64,000 bases of DNA. Source: Agapetus fuscipes (taxonomy: Eukaryota; Arthropoda; Insecta; Trichoptera; Glossosomatidae). Position 1 is the first letter of the stretch; each line of letters starts with the position of its first letter. Shown piece after piece: positions 1-10,493 of the stretch. The notes under the pieces are model-generated. The model did not search any database. It saw nothing but the letters and a program-made list of their open reading frames with translations, and had not been told where the DNA came from. The position numbers were made by a program, and so were the translations under genes. The stretch is from NCBI GenBank assembly GCA_951799405.1, contig OX637339.1, positions 6,820,001 to 6,884,000 of the forward strand, given 5' to 3'.

Positions 1-245
1 GGTGTATGCGCAACACGCAACTAAGCTACACATATGTGTAACTTATTGCCGCGTTATTCCTGAAGGGTTTCGCATCTGGCTAGTGGAACCTATTTATTTT
101 TACAGGCAAGGGGGCTGGACCATTCCGCTAGGGGTCCATTCCTAGCGCAATGTTCAGTTGAAGTGAGGAATTCCCAGCTCCCGAGGGGGCTCGTACTCAT
201 TTCTTGTGAAGGCTGGGTAAACCTGTCCTATTTTATTTTCTAAGC
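1..245 (-). mobile_element. SINE-1 copy, reversed, head missing
   Basis: Matches the reverse complement of the SINE-1 body: the tail with the GCGGCAAGAAGTTACAC-type motif, the CTTCAACTGAAG stretch and the AAGGTTTACTCAG-type block are recognisable. It is diverged and runs off the left edge. It sits in the intron upstream of the first visible THAP exon. Confidence 0.75.
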
Positions 246-319
246 AAGGAAAGATGGAGGTCGGTACATTTATATCGTCAATTATTTGTTCAATGAAAAA
301 TAATCTGTTTTTTTTGCAG

Positions 320-518
320 ATTTCCAGCAAATCCAAATATAAAGGAGCAATGGATTGATAGCACCGGAAGAAAATCCACCTGGTTTCCTCTAAAGTTGCA
401 CACAATTTGCTCATTACATTTCGAAGAAAGCTGCTTCAAAACATTGTCAAAGCAACGTAGGCTTTTCGAATGGGCTGTGCCCACAAAAAGATTGCGTCTG
501 TGCAAAATATATGAAGAG
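320..518 (+). CDS. THAP-domain protein, internal exon (THAP zinc finger)
   Basis: This exon encodes most of a THAP domain, a C2CH zinc-dependent DNA-binding fold of about 90 residues. The translation starts FPANPNIKEQWID and carries the family pattern: a Trp in WID, a second Trp in STWFP, the Cys/His pair in ICSLHFEESCF, and the closing AVPT. It follows a polypyrimidine run and TTTGCAG, and ends at GAG|GTAAAT, phase 0. The first base completes a codon split with an upstream exon, which must lie outside the window and should carry the start codon and the first two zinc-binding Cys. The domain assignment is firm. The gene is not further identified, because THAP domains occur in both host genes and P-element-derived transposases. 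Confidence 0.8.
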
Positions 519-603
519 GTAAATCTTTTAAATGTTAATATTATAATAAAATAAAGTAAGACAAAAATTCAAACCCAAACAATTGTATATTTTTCTATTC
601 CAG

Positions 604-672
604 GATATGCCTAGCTCTCAACAATGCCAAGATGTAAAAGCAAATTCTGAATTGACTGTAACAAAAGAGTGT
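604..672 (+). CDS. THAP-domain protein, short linker exon
   Basis: A 23-codon exon between TATTCCAG and TGT|GTGAGT, phase 0 at both ends, so it joins both neighbours in frame. It encodes DMPSSQQCQDVKANSELTVT followed by KEC, a polar linker with no recognised motif. Support comes from the splice signals and phase agreement only, so it is less certain than its neighbours. Confidence 0.6.
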
Positions 673-796
673 GTGAGTATCATTATTAAGTTATTTTTAT
701 TTAACAATGGATCTTTCAATTTAGATCTTTTTTCTTGGTAGTCAAACATCACCCTTATTTAGGACTATCATTTTTAGCCAAAACTATTTTTTTCAG

Positions 797-1660
797 CTAC
801 CAGTTCGACTGGCGGTGCACGGTGGTATACTAGTGCCCACTCTGATGTATGGAAGTGAAGCCTGGACGGTGAGTGAAAGTGAGATTAGTAAAGTCCATAC
901 GGTAGAAATGGATTACTTAAGAAGTATGATTGGAAAAAGACGGAGTGATAGGGTGAGGAATGATTTTGTTAGAGAGGAATGCGGTGTAAGAGAAAGTGTG
1001 AAAGTAAAGATTAAAAGAAGTATACTTAGATGGTTTGGACATTTGGAGAGAATGAATGAGGAAAGAATGACGAAGAAAGTATATGCTGCAAGAATTGATG
1101 GATGTCGTCGAAGAGGAAGACCGAGAAAGGTATGGATGGACCAAATTTTCGAAATAGCGAGTGAATGGGATATCCAGAGTCATATGAAAAGGAGAGCTTG
1201 TATGAAAAAAGTTATGACTCTGGATGAAATGAAAGAAGTATGCAAGGACAGGAAGAAGTGGCGGCTAATCTGCAATGCTGATTTTTAATGTTGGTTTGTT
1301 GGCTTGCTACATTTTTTGCATAAGACATTTTGTACTTTTTTTGTATAGATTTATTTTTAAGGTTTTGTTGTTTTCTTATACTTCAATGTTATTTATTGCT
1401 CGTATTCCTTGACTTATAGGTTGGTATGAGGCTGACCACCCATACTGTAAAAAATGGTTCACTTTGCCAATGTCACCCCTGTTTCAGGGAATGTCGGCAA
1501 GAGTTGCAGGGCTTATGTTCATTTGAGGTTTGGATTTTATTTGTAAGTACACAATCAGCATTTGTAAGCGCGAACTACACGTGTTTGTTTGTGGGCATAC
1601 ATCTGAGAGCTTTGAATGAATATATCCTTGCAACTTAGATTATAGATTATAGATTATAGA
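797..1660 (+). mobile_element. LINE-A, 5'-truncated copy with C-terminal ORF and tail
   Basis: This is the best-preserved LINE-A copy. It begins in the C-terminal part of a reverse-transcriptase ORF, runs through a short 3' UTR and the ~250-bp tail that is dispersed over the whole window, and ends in GATTATA repeats. It sits in an intron of the THAP gene, same strand. The direct ORF-to-tail continuity here is what identifies the orphan tails elsewhere as LINE 3' ends. Confidence 0.8.
815..1288 (+). pseudogene. LINE-A reverse transcriptase, C-terminal fragment
   Basis: About 150 residues of the region downstream of the reverse-transcriptase palm in RTE-like LINEs. The landmarks are LMYGSEAWTV, RWFGHLERMNEER, GRPRKVWMDQI and a closing MTLDEMKEVCKDRKKW block. 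The polymerase motifs and the endonuclease are absent, so the copy cannot be autonomous. The frame is open to a TAA, which suggests a fairly recent insertion. A homologous protein end is encoded by LINE-C at 56788-57330, clearly related but a different family. Confidence 0.8.
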
Positions 1661-1758
1661 CCAGTAACAAAATATTTGTTTTCATTTTCCCTAGCAACCT
1701 GTCTGATTGATTTTGCAATTTTTTAGATGTCAATTCATGTCAATGAGATGGTATAGCA

Positions 1759-2061
1759 CAGGGGTCTCCAAGCTACAGCCTGCAAGCCAAATGCGGCCTG
1801 CGATAGGATTTGGTCAGGCCCACAGACGCCAATAAAAATTAAGTTTGGTTTTAGATATTGAGAATGAAAAGATCGGCTACGCGAACTAGCAACGTACATA
1901 CGTTGTCACCTGGACAGAAAATGTTTAAAAATACAGTTTCCAAGGGTCAAATTATCCAAAAATTTCCACCCTGGGGGACAAGTCACCCAGATCCTGTTGG
2001 CCCATCATAGCACTTCGAAATTCCAATACAGCCCTTGGGTAAAATAGTTTGGAGACCCCTG
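1759..2061. mobile_element. hAT-like MITE (non-coding)
   Basis: A 303-bp element with terminal inverted repeats: it starts CAGGGGTCTCCAAGCTA and ends TAGTTTGGAGACCCCTG. It is flanked by 8-bp sequences GTATAGCA and GTCTAGCG that differ at two positions, consistent with an aged 8-bp target duplication, the length typical of hAT elements. No coding capacity. It lies in the intron before the last THAP exon. Confidence 0.75.
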
Positions 2062-2385
2062 GTCTAGCGGATTAGGCTTTGGCACTCAAATTTAGGATCT
2101 TTGAACAAGCGCAAGTCCCGTCGTGTCCTATTGATGATAAATTTAGCCCTGGTTAAAAATATGCCATTGTGTAATTATTAATTAATAATTTATTTCAAAT
2201 AAGAATTTGATGAATTATTAATTGATGATGAAAATACCTGTTTCTGGCCAGGCAAAAATAAGTTGGTGAATTACATTGTGTGAATTATATCCTCTTCACA
2301 AATTTATTTAAAAAAATAAATGTGTTGACTATATTACATGGGTTTTAAGGATGATATTATCTTACACAAATACCAAAATTTTCAG

Positions 2386-2688
2386 GGATCCAACTCTCCA
2401 AAACCATCGAGCAGTTCAGCTGGTGAACCAGTAGAGATTCCGGAGACACCCCGAGAAAAGAAAATGACTATGACGATAAATAAATTAAAATCCATGATAG
2501 CACTGCACAAACGTCACATAAAACAACTTCAAAGGCGAGACAGACGACACACTAAAAAAATTGAGAGATTACTAGACATCTTGACAAAACTAAGGAGAGA
2601 AAATATGCAGAATGGAATCATCACAAAACCCACAGGCAAAAGAATATTGACGGTGCAAGGCCGGATTGTTAGGGAAAAGGAATACTAA
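2386..2688 (+). CDS. THAP-domain protein, terminal exon with coiled-coil
   Basis: The last exon follows AAAATTTTCAG and is open for 100 codons to TAA. It opens with a Ser/Pro-rich stretch (GSNSPKPSSSSAGEPVEIPE). A basic, heptad-like Lys/Leu/Arg region (roughly INKLKSMIALHKRHIKQLQR onward to LRREN) then resembles the C-terminal coiled coils of small THAP proteins, which serve dimerisation. The open frame runs upstream of the acceptor too, but splicing at 2386 keeps phase 0 with the exon ending at 672. A SINE-1 copy lies downstream; an AATAAA at 3214 is a possible poly(A) signal. Confidence 0.65.
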   Translation, partial: GSNSPKPSSSSAGEPVEIPETPREKKMTMTINKLKSMIALHKRHIKQLQRRDRRHTKKIERLLDILTKLRRENMQNGIITKPTGKRILTVQGRIVREKEY

Positions 2689-2689
2689 T

Positions 2690-2780
2690 GTTTTGTCATT
2701 GGTCCCTGTCACTTTGCCTGTGACGTTTACCCGCCAGGAAAAGTTCTAATTTAAAATTTTGTACCGAATTCATTCTGACC
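2690..2780. repeat. Dispersed repeat R4, partial
   Basis: Shares a block (Gtt-TGACGTTTACCCGCC-type, then GAAAAGTTCTAA and TTCAAAATT-like) with 10185-10335, 19640-19800, 22370-22510, 27030-27120 and 57885-58000. No class can be assigned. It may fall in the THAP 3' UTR. Confidence 0.45.
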
Positions 2781-2844
2781 AATAAGTTATATACTATTTT
2801 GTGTATATACTACAAAAATATAGTACGTACTTGTTTCCCTCACA

Positions 2845-3075
2845 TGTGTACAATTAAAAAATGGTACGAGCCCTATGAGGTTTACTCGGCCTTCACAAAA
2901 AATGAGAACCAGCCCCCTTGGAAGCTGGTGCCCCCACTTCAAGTGAAGTGGTAGGCACAAAGTCAGCTTCCTTAACTGTGAAAATAAATAGATTCCACAT
3001 GCCACATGCGACCCCTTTGGAGATAATGAAGGAAGAAGTTGCACTATATGCGCAGCTTAATTTCATATTGTTAAC
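2845..3075 (+). mobile_element. SINE-1 copy, head missing
   Basis: Forward SINE-1 body from the GTTTACTCGGCCTTCACAA block through the inverted CTTCAAGTGAAGT stretch to the AGAAGTTGCACTATATG tail. The tRNA-like head is absent. Confidence 0.75.
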
Positions 3076-3139
3076 TGAATAATGATATGGATAATTGGCC
3101 AATTTTATGCAGCGCCGTTTAGTGGCACTAGACACCCCA

Positions 3140-3890
3140 AGGGCGCTTCAATGTCAAATACTTGCAAAAAATCACTTACCCTTTCATTTATTATGTATAA
3201 AATATTTATTTTTAATAAATAAAAATCATTTTGCAAAGTATATTTAATTTTATTCAAGAACTTGCTATACAAAAAGATACATTGTTTTCAGCACAATCTT
3301 ATTCAAATCTTAATAAAATGAGATTTTCACATTGGAACATAAACTAACTATTGGATACCTTACATTAAGTTTAATATTACAACTATGTAACATATAGGTA
3401 AGTAATGAAATTAAGTGTACTTTAATATTAAGTCTTGACTACATTATTCAGGATGTAATTACCTAGCCCTTGTTCGGGCATTTTCTTTGTCATATTCAAC
3501 TAAAACATGAATTAAAATCAAAATAAATATTTTGAAATACATGGGAAATGACACAATTTTATATTGGACACACAAATTCACTAACGCCTTACACTAATTT
3601 CAACACTCCATTCACACGCTGATATTGCAAAAAAACTAATGTAAAATTGGTAACTATGATAATAGAGAATTTTAATCGGGAGAAGAAAATGTGATGTCAC
3701 TTGACCAGGTTGCCAGGCATTTGCGATAGGTTTAATGGTTGCTAAGGACCTTACAGTAGCTCCTGGTTGTGTCATCCATACAAAATAAAATATTACACTC
3801 AGGACAGGACATTCAGTTATACTTAAATACTTATGTAGGTAGATTAGAAACACGCTAAAGCATTAATTATCTTTTGTATTTATCATATCT
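3140..3890. other. AT-rich intergenic stretch
   Basis: No exon, RNA gene or recognised element was seen. Long A/T runs and scattered stops in all frames. Confidence 0.5.
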
Positions 3891-3894
3891 GTCT

Positions 3895-4035
3895 TCGGAT
3901 GTAAAATACAAAAAAATCCGTGATTATCTGGAATTCCATGTGTTATTTACTATGTGTGATATCATTGAGCTGAGGAATATTTTGAATGTGCGGACTCCAT
4001 TCACACAAAAGTGTAGGTAGGTATAAAATGTATTC
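3895..4035 (-). repeat. Dispersed repeat R3
   Basis: One of five copies of a repeat holding an AATCAGGGATT-like block, a GGACTCCG-type end and a TGACGTCA-like box. The other copies are at 9300-9400, 12600-12865, 15770-16075 and 17590-17760. Probably a MITE, but the termini were not resolved. Confidence 0.5.
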
Positions 4036-4128
4036 AATAAATTATAACTAAAAGTTCAATTTAAATAAATGTACAACTTATTCAAAGCCAAAATCCACTC
4101 TTTTCATGTCTTAAAGAAGTTTATTATC

Positions 4129-4194
4129 AAGGATAAAAGAAAAACAGCTTTGTTTTCGCGTAATCGAAAACAAAGCTGTTTTTCTTTTATCCTT
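4129..4194. repeat. Perfect 30-bp hairpin
   Basis: Arms 4129-4158 and 4165-4194 are exact reverse complements (beginning AAGGATAAAAGAAAAACAGC) around a 6-base loop. It is flanked on both sides by the words AAGTTTATTATC, about 120 bp apart. It lies between the converging THAP and Spaetzle genes. Confidence 0.85.
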
Positions 4195-4199
4195 AATGA

Positions 4200-6560
4200 T
4201 GAACGATTGCAAAGTTAATGCCTCTACAATCAATAAAAAAGTTTATTATCTCTTGAAACGCTAAAATTATTGAAATTTCATTCCTTCAAAATAGATGTTG
4301 AGCAAAGAAAGATACTCTGGGATAATAATAATAAATCCTTACAAAAGACTTGTTTTTTTTATGTTTTGTAGTTTGGACAAAATAAGTTGCAAAAGTAGTA
4401 AGTTTGTCTTTAATCATGAGATTTATGTACATACATTTAAATTTTCTAGAGTTAGTGCATTCACAGAGTGAAAATTAGTTTTAATTTAAATTAAAAAAAA
4501 CTTGTAAAAACACAGTTTTATTTTCACTTTATTGTATAGAAAAAAACCATTCCTTCGATACTACAGGTGTAAAGGTCCTCCACTCAGGGTGCCAAGTCAG
4601 ACAACTTATTGCCCTTGAAACCCTCTAAATTCAATATAATCTAAATAAAATAATTAACAAGCAAATTCCTAGTCCTTCTCCCCTACTAACAGTACCTGCC
4701 CGAAAAACCCCACCCACTTTCTCTTTCCTACCCTGAATTCTAACCCTTTTGTTTTGTTTTTCACCTCGGTCAGCCTCTGATGATGGACGGATAAAGTCCG
4801 ATAGCGCTTAATCCTTGTTAACTCAAATAAGTAAAAATAAAACTATGTTTTTAAAAAAGTTTTTTTTTACTTTAAATTACATAAATTTAATTTTTCCATT
4901 CTTAAAATTAATAAAAGAACATTCGTTTTATATCAAACATTCATCTCAATTTTCAATAAACGCAATTCTTACATTGGTATTAAATATACCTACCAATTAA
5001 TTTTAAACTAAATTAGAGGATAACTTATGGTATATCTGTGTAATTAAATACAATAAAGTACATTTATTTTTTCTACAGAATCACCCTAAACGCATTATAA
5101 ATTTATCATAGCATAGAATTCCAATCGACAATAGAAAAATAAATTATTATTAGGGATTATCATACATCTGTATTATATTCATCAATAATTAATTAATGTA
5201 TAAAGTCAAATTCATAAATTTAATTTGTCGCTAGAATACATTTTGTTGTTTTAGGAATAAAAGCTATTAAAAATGAGGACAGCTTGTGGGTGTGTGCTTT
5301 TCTCAGCGTACATGCCATCATTCCTCCTTCGCAAAAATACCATTTTTAAAAATCCTACTTACTACTTAAAAGCTGTCTCCATCTGAATGTCCTGTAAGGT
5401 AACTTAATAACTACCATCAAATGATTTCAAAAGAAGGTAGTTTGAAAGATTTCATAAGTATCTACATCAGTTGCTTTTATGAAGCAGATATTAATCATAA
5501 TATCATCAATTAAAAGTAAACAAATATGTGTTTATTATTGTTACACCTAGGACATTAACTAGGCATAAAATGATAATGGCTGGTAGTTCTATCAAACTTT
5601 TTTTAAATCAAGACAGAAAACATAGTTTAGTACTTTTAAAATTATTCTGTCAGTATAATTTGTGGTATTGAACTGTCATTATAGATTTTTAATCAATTTG
5701 GACATTGGATAGTCATGGGTTCACAAATTGTGTGAAAATTCTTCAATTCGAAGGTCTTTTTCTTTATGATACACAGTGGCGACCAATGGCATTTTTGGCA
5801 GCCAATAAGTTTATCTGAACGCCTTGTTGTCGGTAACACTAGCGCTCTTTATTGAGGGGTAGATGGGCAATTAACCAAAATTGACTGTTTTAAACAACTT
5901 ATGAATATTCACCTTGTGACAAATATATAAAATATTGATGGGACATATTATTGCTACTGTCAAGAAGTTTAAATATTAATAACATTGTTTTAAATTGATT
6001 AAACTATTGTTAAAATTAATGTAAATACTTTTAGGTTTCAATTTGTGCGTTTTGTTGATACAAATCACTATGGCAGTTGCGATGGCACACTGTCTGAGTG
6101 CGACAAGAGATGGTTATTTTTTTACATGAAAAATTGATGAAGAGTTCAGACTTGAACGGGGATTCATCATTTCAAGTCAGTTTCTGTAGACTTTTTTTTC
6201 GCATTTCTTAAAAGATACCGACAAGTCACATAGAAATCATTGACTTTTAACTTTATAAGCATTGCATAGCAGGCAGAAACACTATGATTCCCAAATTACA
6301 TATCTTCGACAAGTTCACTAAAGTCTGGGTGTTTCTTATTTAGCTTAGTGACTTTATACTGGATGTAAAGCATAAATTTATGAGAATCGTGCAGAGAGAT
6401 TTTTTCCAGCTAACTTTGAAACAACAAACCTTTAGTGCAGTAAATCTTATCTATGGATATGAATACAACTCTTAAATCTTTTAGTAAACACAATTTGATT
6501 ATAGTGTTAACCCGTGTACCGTTACCTACCGTTACCTACCTAAAATGGGCACCGTTAGCC
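4200..6560. other. AT-rich intergenic stretch
   Basis: No gene was seen between the two convergent genes. All frames are broken, and only short A/T-rich open stretches without coding character are present. Confidence 0.5.
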
Positions 6561-6562
6561 AT

Positions 6563-6568
6563 TTTATT
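6563..6568 (-). promoter_or_regulatory. Candidate poly(A) signal of the Spaetzle gene
   Basis: First AATAAA on the minus strand after the stop codon at 7120-7122. It would give a 3' UTR of roughly 560 bases. No supporting downstream element was identified. Confidence 0.3.
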
Positions 6569-7119
6569 AAATTTTAGACACTTGCCCATTTTGGGTATTG
6601 AAAATATAAATACATTATAGTCTCTGTTTTTGGGTCTTTTGAAAATAGTTTTTCCATATTTTCTCAAAAACTATTCACATTACCAAAAATCAGCTGAAGA
6701 CTCGACTAAAGATTCTGTACGTAAAAATAAAAAGGTATTTCCAAAGTATAACCCATAAAAAAAAAGTGAAAAAATCATGTTTTAAAAAAAAAATTGTGGT
6801 GACATTTTAAAAGTCATATATTATTTTCAAACTGTATACTGTAGATTAATGATAATTAATAAACACGTCTGATTTTTTTCATTCATGTCACTTTTATACT
6901 AAGACCATAAAGTTTAAGAAACAAATTAAAAAAAAATACAGTTTTAAGAGTATGGGGCGCTCTTAAATGAAAATATAAGTAATTTTTACAAAGTAGACAG
7001 GAAAATATAGTTACAATTAATTTGTTACTACTGTCATCACCAATTTAGTTTGAATTGTCTTAAATTCACAACATTGATTGAGCAATATGTTGATGCTGTA
7101 GGATGATTTGGTGTTGTCC

Positions 7120-7276
7120 TCAGGGGCTGCACCGGCAGACGCAGCACGAGGGGAAGAGGAACCAGTCCATGAAGATGCCGGCGCAGTCCTGGTCCGGGTC
7201 GTAGGCCAGCAGCCGGTGCCATTTGTACTTCTGTTCGCACCCACACTCTCCCGCACATCGACTCGTTTGTGTTTTC
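7120..7276 (-). CDS. spz3: Spz3-like exon 6: end of the cystine-knot domain
   Basis: Final exon, residues 378-428 plus TGA. It follows TTTATGTTTGCAG; its first G completes a Ser codon begun in exon 5. It encodes [20 protein letters not shown], then [11 protein letters not shown] and finally [11 protein letters not shown]. The Cys pattern (384, 388, 390, 408, 421, 422, 424, 426) and the closing CCVCRC are the hallmark of Spaetzle C-terminal domains, where the Cys form the knot and an interchain disulfide. GC content is far above the flanking intron. The intact ending argues for a functional gene. Confidence 0.92.
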
Positions 7277-7664
7277 CTGCAAACATAAAGTATACAACAA
7301 TAATTAGTAATGCATGAGAAGTCTGAAGGTAGTGGTTAATTTTTCATAAGTTTTTTTAAGTAGTCAAAGTCTTGAGGAGGAACCCTTTCTGCACAACAAT
7401 TGAAGATGAACATCATCCTAATTTATCAAAATTCATTCGCAATTGTCATGCATAACGCTCGTTTCCTGAAGACGTTGGTTATGACGCCTAAATGCTTTTT
7501 TAACTACCACTTGCAATTTTTTTATTAAGAATAAATATACATTTTTAAATAAAAATTATACCAAAAAATTACATTCTTTATTTTGCATTTCCCTCATACA
7601 AAAGCATTTGTAAGCATATTTGTAATTTCTTTGATAATAATCAATAAATAGGGTAGTCCAGTCA

Positions 7665-7840
7665 ATAGCTTAGTTGTAAGAATGTTTGTGTTCCATGCCA
7701 GGGGGCTTGGTTTTGATTTCCACCAAGGGTGTCCACCTATGCTGTAGAAAATGGTTCACTTTGCCAATGTCACCTCTGTTTATGCATATAATGTGAATCC
7801 CCAATGTTACATATCTGTGCAACTTAGATTAGATTAGTGT
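7665..7840 (+). mobile_element. SINE-1 head joined to a LINE-A tail fragment
   Basis: The first ~70 bases (TAGCTTAGTTG A box, GGTTTTGATTTCCACC B box) match a degraded SINE-1 head. It switches at the GTGTCCACC junction into the LINE-A tail (GGTTCACTTTGCCAATGTCA), which has an internal deletion and ends in AGATTAGATTAG. Located in Spz intron 5. Confidence 0.6.
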
Positions 7841-7861
7841 GAAATAGCGTGGGTATCTTAC

Positions 7862-7987
7862 GAGCACTTCTCTTGGTGTATGGCTTGTTCAAAGTGCATG
7901 GTGTTGACGACTGCTCGTACTTTCCCCGCCGAGTTGAGTGCCCAGTAGGGGGTCACTATCTCCATCTTGGACTCACAAGCGTCAATC
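7862..7987 (-). CDS. spz3: Spz3-like exon 5: start of the cystine-knot domain
   Basis: Residues 336-376 plus split codons at both ends. Bounded by TTCCAG and TC|GTAAGA. It encodes IDACESKMEIVTPYWALNSA and continues to MHFEQAIHQEKC. The first knot Cys (339) and Cys376 lie here. The IDACE-type opening and the PYWA motif are recalled as typical of the Spz3 subgroup. Phase 2 to phase 2, so it joins exons 4 and 6 cleanly. Confidence 0.9.
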
Positions 7988-8182
7988 CTGGAAGATCAAC
8001 AAGTATTTCATAAGATTTAAGGGATATCATGCGTTTAAATAAAAAATAGTGATGTTATAGCTATTAAAAGTCCCACAATTACAATTCATTGTTTAGATAG
8101 TTTCGCCATTTATTCCTGAATAAATGGACTCGACACAAGTCAATAGACAACAAAATTGGGTCACACATGAATTGCCCACAAT

Positions 8183-8406
8183 TGTCACATACACAAAAAT
8201 GGTTCACTTTGCCAATGTCGCCCCTGTTTCAGGGGAAGTCGGCAAGGGTTGTAGGGCTTATGTTCATTTGAGATTGGGTTTTTATGTTGTAGGTCCACAT
8301 GCGGCACATGTAAGCGCGCTTATACATGTCTGCTTATGGGATTGCATTTAATATGAATCTTAAATGTAATTTATCTCTGTAACTTAGATTATTAGATTAT
8401 TATTAG
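8183..8406 (+). mobile_element. LINE-A tail copy
   Basis: Forward tail from ATGGTTCACTTTGCCAATGT to the AGATTATTAGATTATTATTA end. Lies in Spz intron 4. Confidence 0.75.
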
Positions 8407-8466
8407 ACACTCCGGGGGGCTAAGAAAAAGTCAAACCAATATTTTGTTTTTAGATGCTAATGCTTC

Positions 8467-8592
8467 GGTCTACCGAAGAGGTCTACTTGCGCAGGGGACC
8501 TGAGCAAGACCTAAAATCAATTTTTTTGAGTGTACCTGTGCGTGTGTGCATGTACTCCGGTCACCTGCGCAGGTAGAACTCTTCGGTAGACC
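8467..8592. mobile_element. MITE-like inverted repeat
   Basis: Arms 8467-8500 and 8559-8592 (GGTCTACCGAAGAG and so on) are inverted repeats of 34 bp with a few mismatches around a ~58-bp centre. True element ends are unclear. Located in Spz intron 4. Confidence 0.6.
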
Positions 8593-8934
8593 ATAGCGTG
8601 CATGGCTAATTAGCTAGCAATAGAATGTAATTTTTTTGGTCGTCAAACATTGATCAAAATAAAAGACATAGATAGTGTACTTTTGTTTCTTCCCAAAGTA
8701 TCTAAGGTGCCATGAACACACAATAATAGCTAAAAAACGAAAATATGATAAGATACACCTTAGTCAATAAGAGACATAAACTTGACGGTTGCCTGGAAAC
8801 CGATTATTACAATACCTCCTTGGTATACAGATGAACGCATTATTTTTTGGCACACATAACAGCTAAGATGCTCTATTTATTATATCTTTGATGTTGATCG
8901 ATGGTGTCACATGAAAGGAAAAAATGTTGCTCAC

Positions 8935-9162
8935 CTCCCGCTTGAGTTTCCCTCATTGCTATTGAGCCCCCTAGGCGGGCTGGCCTGCCTGGGAGCTCTG
9001 GGGCCCCCGGCCAGCTCCACCAGCTCCTCGTCTAGGGGATCGGGGCCCGGGGCGCCGCGCTTTCCCCGTCCTGGGGCTCCATACACGGGGTACACAGTGA
9101 AGTCTCCGTACATCCGCTTCATCAGTGCCTTGTTCTCGTCTATGAAGTGCTCAATACGCTTT
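8935..9162 (-). CDS. spz3: Spz3-like exon 4: prodomain with RGKR site
   Basis: Residues 260-334 plus split codons. Follows ATGTTTCAG and ends AG|GTGAGC. It encodes KRIEHFIDENKALMKRMYGD then FTVYPVYGAPGRGKR, followed by a Gly/Pro/Ala-rich acidic linker. FIDENKALMKRMYG is a conserved Spaetzle prodomain block as recalled from the family. RGKR at 291-294 fits a furin-type RXKR cleavage site that would free the knot domain. The local base composition is very GC-rich against an AT-rich intron background. Confidence 0.9.
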
Positions 9163-9299
9163 CTGAAACATTTAAAAGAATGGGCTCAGAATAATTTTGA
9201 AATATGATGCCCCTGGCCGGGCTGAAGACAGTACCTACAGAGCATTATAATTTCAGTAAAATATTATGTAGGTAGTTTGAAAATAGACTTGCATCATAC

Positions 9300-9400
9300 T
9301 GCATTAAACATTACCCCCAAATGTATGGGCTCTCAGTGCTGTAAACTAAAAACAATCCCCGATTAACGGGAGACTATTTTTTAAATTTACTATGGGGGCA
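9300..9400 (-). repeat. Dispersed repeat R3, partial
   Basis: Degraded copy of the R3 repeat (CCCCGATTAACGGGAG block and TTTACTATGG) in Spz intron 3. Confidence 0.45.
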
Positions 9401-9733
9401 ATGTACAATACCCAAATGTTGCTATGTACATGGTATTGGAAATTTAATGTGAGAAGTCATAATTATTTTTAAAAAGTACTGAATTTGTAAACATGACAAG
9501 AAAAAATTTCGGTCTAAAGTATTTGAAATTAGAACGGGTTTTCAGCATAGAGTAGGTATTATTATCACTCTATGGTTTTCAGTCAATGAGAAAATGGCTG
9601 GTAGGTAAATATTTTCGTAATTGGATTATGTACCTACCTACCTACCACGATGTTTTCTTTACTGATAATATCAAAAAGTTATTCATGTGGACAATCAAAA
9701 GAGATTTAGTAAAGCAATATGAATGTTTGTTAC

Positions 9734-9858
9734 GTTGGATATGTGTCGCCAGCTGTCGGACAGAAGACCTGATGGAAACTTTTGACGCACGGCGCCCCTT
9801 GGATGATCTGCCCTCTGACTTCTAGGCCCAGCGCTACGGACAAGGCGCTCCATAGAAT
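9734..9858 (-). CDS. spz3: Spz3-like exon 3: conserved prodomain segment
   Basis: Residues 218-258 plus two bases. Follows TTGTTTTCAG and ends AC|GTAACA, a non-consensus but plausible donor. It encodes ILWSALSVALGLEVRGQIIQ then GAPCVKSFHQVFCPTAGDTYP. The hydrophobic LWSALSVALGL could be mistaken for a signal peptide, but upstream exons 1 and 2 join in phase and supply the real one. FCPTAGDTYP is a conserved block preceding the FIDENK segment in this subgroup. Confidence 0.88.
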
Positions 9859-10184
9859 CTGAAAACAATGAAGAAACTATTATCTAATTTGTAAATATAA
9901 TAAATTAACATTTAATATACGTATTAAATGCATAGGCACCCACAAACAGACCTCTTTTAAGTTTTCTCTTAAACATGTTACAAGTGTACCTACCTACTTA
10001 CAGAATAAGATTCAAACCTTCCCTGACACAGGAGTGGCTTTGGCAAAAGTGAACCAAATTTTATAGTATGAGTGGTCAGTGGCCAGTTTTATACCAATCT
10101 AGAACTAAGTCAAGTTACAAAAAAAACCATTATGCCTTTTTAAAAAATAAACCAAAAATAGGAAAACCTATACAAATGCAATGT

Positions 10185-10335
10185 ACCTAAGAACGAACTT
10201 AGCAAAAATTTGAAATATAACTGTTGTTTCGGCGGGCAAACGTTAAACTTGTATGTATGGTACTACGGTTCTTAGCAACCAATAATAAAACATTTGTTTG
10301 CAATTTTCCTAGCAACCCAGCCGTGTTATACCACA
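10185..10335 (+). repeat. Dispersed repeat R4
   Basis: Best-developed R4 copy: a GGCGGGCAAACGTTAAACTT block, TGTATGGTACT, CTTAGCAACCAATAATAAAA and TTTTCCTAGCAACC. At the left end of Spz intron 2. Confidence 0.5.
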
Positions 10336-10493
10336 AATTTGTCTATATCAATGCATATGTGGACCTCATTAAAAATGAAATGCCTGAGCTGCCGAAATTA
10401 CAGATCAAGCGCCATTTTGTTGGTCATTTGGTTGGTATTACAATACGTAATAGGATATAAATAGGATAATAAAAATAGTAGGATTTAAAGAAA

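Noticed and set aside
8931..9207. Plus-strand open frame over the GC-rich block
   Set aside because: It is the antisense of Spaetzle exon 4, which has splice sites, matching phase and family motifs.
9734..9858. ILWSALSVALGL as the signal peptide and true start of the Spaetzle protein
   Set aside because: No Met precedes it in the exon, and exons 1 and 2 join in exact phase and provide a better signal peptide.
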